The position numbers were made by a program, and so were the translations under genes. The notes beneath the pieces are model-generated. The model was not told the DNA's origin and ran no database searches. It saw nothing but the letters and a program-made list of their open reading frames with translations. From contig NZ_CP007212.1 in the NCBI RefSeq assembly GCF_001411805.1, positions 1,302,001 through 1,366,000 on the forward strand: a stretch of 64,000 nt of DNA. The letters are read 5' to 3'. The stretch is from Burkholderia plantarii (lineage in GTDB: Bacteria > Pseudomonadota > Gammaproteobacteria > Burkholderiales > Burkholderiaceae). This document shows positions 63,078 to 64,000 of the stretch, piece after piece. Positions within the stretch are counted from its first letter, which is position 1. Each line of letters starts with the position of its first letter.

Positions 63078-64000
63078 ATGAACGCTTCCCCCACCCGCGC
63101 CGCGCAGCCGGCCGCGCGCTCGAACCTGCCGCTGCTGGCGCTGGCCGTCGGCGCGTTCGGTATCGGTACCACCGAGTTCTCGCCGATGGGCCTGCTGCCC
63201 GTGATCGCCGACGGCGTCCATGTGTCGATCCCGACCGCCGGGATGCTGATCAGCGCCTACGCGATCGGCGTGATGGTCGGCGCGCCGGTCATGACGCTGC
63301 TGCTCGCGCGCGCCTCGCGGCGCACCGCGCTGATCCTGCTGATGGGCATCTTCACGCTCGGCAACCTGCTCTCGGCGCTGGCCCCCGACTACACCACGCT
63401 GCTGCTGGCGCGCCTCGTGACGAGCCTCAACCACGGCGCGTTCTTCGGCATCGGCTCGGTAGTGGCCGCCTCGGTGGTGCCGCGCGAGCGCCAGGCCAGC
63501 GCGGTGGCCACCATGTTCATGGGACTCACGATCGCCAACGTCGGCGGCGTGCCGGCCGCCACCTGGCTCGGCCAGGCGATCGGCTGGCGCATGTCGTTCG
63601 TCGCCACCGCCGGCCTCGGCCTGCTCGCGATCGCGGGCCTGCTCGCCGCGCTGCCGAAGGGCGAGACGGGCGCGATGCCGAACCTGCGCGCCGAATTCGC
63701 GGTGCTGCGGCGGCCGGTGGTGCTCGGCGCGCTCGCCACCACGGTGCTCGGCGCCGGCGCGATGTTTACGCTCTACACCTACGTGGCGCCCGCGCTCGCG
63801 CAGCTCACGCATGCCACGCCGGCCTTCGTGACCGCGATGCTGGTGCTGATCGGCGTGGGCTTCTCGATCGGCAACGTGGCGGGCGGCAAGCTCGCCGACC
63901 GTTCGCTCGAAGGCAGCCTGATCGCGTTCCTGCTGCTGCTGATCGTCGTGATGGTCGCGTTCCCGGTGCTGGCCGCCACCCACCTCGGCGCCGCGCTGGC
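63078..64000 (+). CDS. DHA1-family MFS exporter, AraJ-like (3' end outside window)
   Basis: The first 307 codons of a drug/sugar-efflux MFS protein. The N-terminus has LAVGAFGIGTTEFSPMGLLP, the signature of the AraJ/YdhP group, followed by APVMTLLLARASRRTALILL (motif A region) and ARLVTSLNHGAFFGIGSV. The gene runs past the window end. ATG 63078 is preceded by CAGGATCCGCCCGCC. The substrate is unknown. Confidence 0.87.
   Translation, partial: MNASPTRAAQPAARSNLPLLALAVGAFGIGTTEFSPMGLLPVIADGVHVSIPTAGMLISAYAIGVMVGAPVMTLLLARASRRTALILLMGIFTLGNLLSALAPDYTTLLLARLVTSLNHGAFFGIGSVVAASVVPRERQASAVATMFMGLTIANVGGVPAATWLGQAIGWRMSFVATAGLGLLAIAGLLAALPKGETGAMPNLRAEFAVLRRPVVLGALATTVLGAGAMFTLYTYVAPALAQLTHATPAFVTAMLVLIGVGFSIGNVAGGKLADRSLEGSLIAFLLLLIVVMVAFPVLAATHLGAAL

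Overview
The window is very GC-rich, densely coded and strongly biased to G/C in third codon positions. Its gene families (a Nic-type nicotinate pathway, PotABCD-type importers, many ACS-type MFS permeases, LysR regulators, a large NRPS) point to a Burkholderia-like betaproteobacterium, perhaps from the plant-associated gladioli/glumae/plantarii side. That species-level guess is inference. No rRNA, tRNA, CRISPR array or insertion sequence was seen.

Region 1 (1-12.8 kb) is a complete-looking aerobic nicotinate catabolic cluster: permease (nicT, cut by the window edge), MarR regulator, NicF, NicX, NicD, NicE on the minus strand, and NicC, NicA and a cytochrome subunit on the plus strand. Together they would take nicotinate through 6-hydroxynicotinate, 2,5-dihydroxypyridine, N-formylmaleamate, maleamate and maleate to fumarate. 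Its hydroxylase is unusual. The intact molybdopterin subunit is a separate gene at the far end of the cluster (2210-4552), while the tri-heme cytochrome gene (10358-12793) carries a decayed, active-site-less copy of the same domain. A repeated GTGTACG motif marks the presumed regulator-controlled promoters.

Region 2 (13-21 kb) holds an Nramp metal transporter, an FAD oxidoreductase, an ABM monooxygenase, and a probable organic-acid utilisation locus: citrate synthase fused to a helix-turn-helix, VOC protein, ACS permease, SDR and a divergent 2-hydroxyacid dehydrogenase. Related palindromic operators lie in its divergent promoter region. Region 3 (21-25 kb) has an orphan fimbrial tip adhesin, a decayed VOC gene, an unknown small protein behind a near-consensus LexA (SOS) box, and zapE.

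Region 4 (25.4-47.7 kb) is a secondary-metabolite operon: an HPPD-like VOC enzyme, an aminodeoxychorismate synthase, a 5693-residue five-module NRPS with thioesterase, a JmjC-type oxygenase and an MFS exporter. Specificity residues read Thr, Thr, Leu-like (then a dual condensation/epimerisation domain), a Val/Ile-like pocket, and a last pocket lacking the canonical Asp. Modules 1 and 2 contain a 1.78-kb almost identical DNA repeat spaced by an exact in-frame 3219 bp. I do not recognise the product; this is the best candidate for an undescribed system.

Region 5 (47.8-55.5 kb) is a PotABCD-type ABC importer in an operon with a Rieske oxygenase, followed by a LysR regulator and a divergent flavin reductase-like gene. 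Region 6 (55.7-64 kb) contains Nudix, HAD phosphatases, a DeoR regulator, a LysR/MFS pair resembling YnfL/YnfM, a flavin reductase-like protein, a DUF2322-like protein and a second MFS exporter cut by the window edge.
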